NCBI RefSeq assembly: GCF_013170705.1
Contig: NZ_CP033334.1
Location: 930,001 to 994,000 of the forward strand
DNA: 64,000 nucleotides
Direction: 5' to 3'
From: Mesorhizobium loti
Lineage (GTDB): Bacteria > Pseudomonadota > Alphaproteobacteria > Rhizobiales > Rhizobiaceae
Positions 62,778 through 64,000 of this stretch are shown here, piece after piece. The translations under genes were made by a program, and so were the position numbers. The notes under the pieces are model-generated. The model saw only the letters and a program-made list of their open reading frames with translations, made no database searches and was not told the DNA's origin. How positions within the stretch are numbered: position 1 is the stretch's first letter; each line of letters begins with the position of its first letter.

Positions 62778-63616
62778 GGTTTCGGCACCAGATCGGCGAC
62801 AATGAGCGCGCGCAGCTCGGCCGTGACCTGCGGCCTGACGCCGAACCAGTGTTCGAAGCCGGGCACGGCCTGGTTGAGCAGCATGCCGAGACCGTCGACC
62901 GTTTTCAGCCCCCTGGCGCGCGACGCGGCAAGCAGCGGCGTCTCCAGCGGCACATAGACGAGGTCGGTGACGACGGCATGGTCCGGCAGCAAGGCCGGAT
63001 CGGCGGAGAGGCCTTCATTGCCGACCATGCCGAGCGCGGTGGTGTTGACCAGCAGGCCGGCGTCGGCCAGCAATTCGTCGGTCGCCGCCGTGCCGTGCGC
63101 CGAAACGCCGGCGCCGAAACGGTTGCTCAGTTCCTGTGCCCGGGCCAGCGTGCGGTTGACGATGCGGATATCGGCGACGCCACGCTGCTTCAGCGCCTGG
63201 ATGACGGCGCGCGACGCGCCGCCGGCGCCAAGCACGACCGCGGGTCCGGTGTTCGCCCAGCCCGGCGCGTAATCATCGAGGTTGGCGGCAAAGCCGTGGC
63301 CATCGGTGTTGCCGCCCCACAGGACGCCGTCCTCGAACCACAGCGTGTTGACGGCGCCGATCTCCTCGGCCGCCTGGTCGCGGCGGTGGACGAGGGCGAA
63401 GGCGGCTTCCTTGTGCGGGATGGTGACATTGCCGCCGCGAAACCCGTTTGCCTGCAATGTCGCGATGAATTCGGCAAAATCCCGCGGCGCCACGTCGATG
63501 GCCTCGTAGCTGCCATTGATGCCGTGCTTGGCCAGCCAGTGGCCGTGAATCTTCGGCGAGCGCGAATGCTTGATCGGATGGCCGGTGACGAAGGCCCTTT
63601 TCGTTGCCTCAGCCAT
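62774..63616 (-). CDS. aroE: shikimate dehydrogenase
   Basis: 280 residues. Substrate motif HSRSPKIHG (17-25), catalytic Lys69 in [12 protein letters not shown], Asp105 in [13 protein letters not shown] site [12 protein letters not shown], and C-terminal [20 protein letters not shown]. It reduces 3-dehydroshikimate with NADPH in aromatic synthesis. ATG 63616 is the family start; longer forms to 63745 are inside maf. It overlaps the maf stop by eight bases. Confidence 0.95.
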   Translation of the reverse strand: MAEATKRAFVTGHPIKHSRSPKIHGHWLAKHGINGSYEAIDVAPRDFAEFIATLQANGFRGGNVTIPHKEAAFALVHRRDQAAEEIGAVNTLWFEDGVLWGGNTDGHGFAANLDDYAPGWANTGPAVVLGAGGASRAVIQALKQRGVADIRIVNRTLARAQELSNRFGAGVSAHGTAATDELLADAGLLVNTTALGMVGNEGLSADPALLPDHAVVTDLVYVPLETPLLAASRARGLKTVDGLGMLLNQAVPGFEHWFGVRPQVTAELRALIVADLVPKP

Positions 63617-64000
63617 CGATGGCTCCCAGTGTGCGCAGTTCCGCCAGCAGCGGCAAAAGCGGCAGGCCGACAATGGTGAAGTGGTCGCCCTCGATCTTCT
63701 CGAAAAGCTGGATGCCTTCACCTTCGATCTGATAGGCGCCGACACTGGACAGCGCCCTGGCGCGGACGCGGGCGAGGTGGCGGCCGATAAAGCCGGGGTC
63801 GAGCTTGCGCATGGTCATGGAGGCGATACCGACATGGCGCCACAGCACCTTGCCGTCACGGACCAGCACCGCGGCGCTGTTGAGCTGATGCGTCCTGCCC
63901 GATAGCGCCAGGAGATGGCGGCGCGCACCCTCCATGTCGGCCGGCTTGTGGAACACTTCATCGCCGAGCGACAAGGTCTGGTCGCAGCCAAGCACCAGCG
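63609..64000 (-). CDS. maf: Maf-family nucleotide pyrophosphatase, 5' end outside window
   Basis: The frame is open through the right edge, so only the C-terminal 130 or so residues are seen. [46 protein letters not shown] and [19 protein letters not shown] are Maf signatures. The enzyme hydrolyses non-canonical or canonical nucleoside triphosphates. It heads the maf-aroE-coaE-dnaQ cluster, which in rhizobia lies near the replication origin region as I recall. Confidence 0.92.
   Translation of the reverse strand, partial: LVLGCDQTLSLGDEVFHKPADMEGARRHLLALSGRTHQLNSAAVLVRDGKVLWRHVGIASMTMRKLDPGFIGRHLARVRARALSSVGAYQIEGEGIQLFEKIEGDHFTIVGLPLLPLLAELRTLGAIDG

Noticed and set aside
1-64000. tRNA, rRNA, integrase or transposase genes
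   Set aside because: None was recognised on either strand by reading; a tRNAscan-SE and transposase profile search would settle this.

Overview
The window is a G+C-rich, tightly packed piece of a bacterial chromosome without rRNA, tRNA, integrase or transposase genes that I can see. Gene content points to an alphaproteobacterium of the Hyphomicrobiales, most like Mesorhizobium or a close relative: CIO-type cydAB, a TadG-like pilus protein, a BTLCP transglutaminase-like protease, intracellular PhaZ, a Tim44-like protein next to MltA/Smr/Xre, the maf-aroE-coaE-dnaQ cluster, and several families of rhizobial-type intergenic palindromes. The species call is inference from family knowledge, not from a search.

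Layout. 0-12.9 kb: a CHAD protein cut by the window edge, a YiiX-like hydrolase, an XRE regulator divergent from a secreted SMP-30-type propeller (with a clear operator between them), 3-methyladenine DNA glycosylase, a PAP2 phosphatase, a NarX/NarL-type two-component pair, a Gly/Asn-rich secreted repeat protein, a Tat-exported PhoX phosphatase with a candidate Pho box, and an FMO-like oxidoreductase. 13.3-24.9 kb: a DUF2156 protein, an HxlR regulator with its oxidoreductase, a YadGH-type ABC exporter, the cydAB quinol oxidase, a large LuxR-ATPase regulator divergent from a DUF4242 protein, and small unknowns. 25-34.8 kb: MsrA, a MKPAADA-repeat secreted protein, a DUF1223 protein, a TadG-like protein, LepA, then a visibly A+T-rich two-gene cassette (30.4-32.4 kb) carrying a PD-(D/E)XK nuclease-like protein and a small partner, then an orphan peptide-type binding protein.

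35-43.6 kb holds the conserved rhizobial block secB, fxsA, Tim44-like, mltA, smr, xre, followed by a BTLCP protease, PhaZ and RlpA. 43.8-59.3 kb is a sulfur region: an ssuADCB sulfonate operon and a tauABC-type operon on the minus strand, whose promoter regions share a 19-bp TTCTAT-N7-GTAGAG element, then an Rrf2 regulator with an FAD enzyme, cystathionine beta-synthase and cystathionine gamma-lyase/synthase (reverse transsulfuration), a GlxA-type AraC regulator, and an M24 protein resembling the DMSP lyase DddP. 59.6-64 kb: isochorismatase-like hydrolase, HSL-family esterase, and the dnaQ-coaE-aroE-maf cluster running off the window end.

The gaps between genes are rich in long inverted-repeat elements. 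One family of about 180-240 bp occurs five times, and a second family based on TCTCCCC...GGGGAGA hairpins occurs six times. The strongest candidates for something undescribed are the 30.4-32.4 kb A+T-rich cassette (possible defence module), the shared sulfonate/taurine promoter element, and the DddP-like M24 enzyme whose metal ligands match DddP exactly in spacing but whose recalled catalytic Asp is a Gly.
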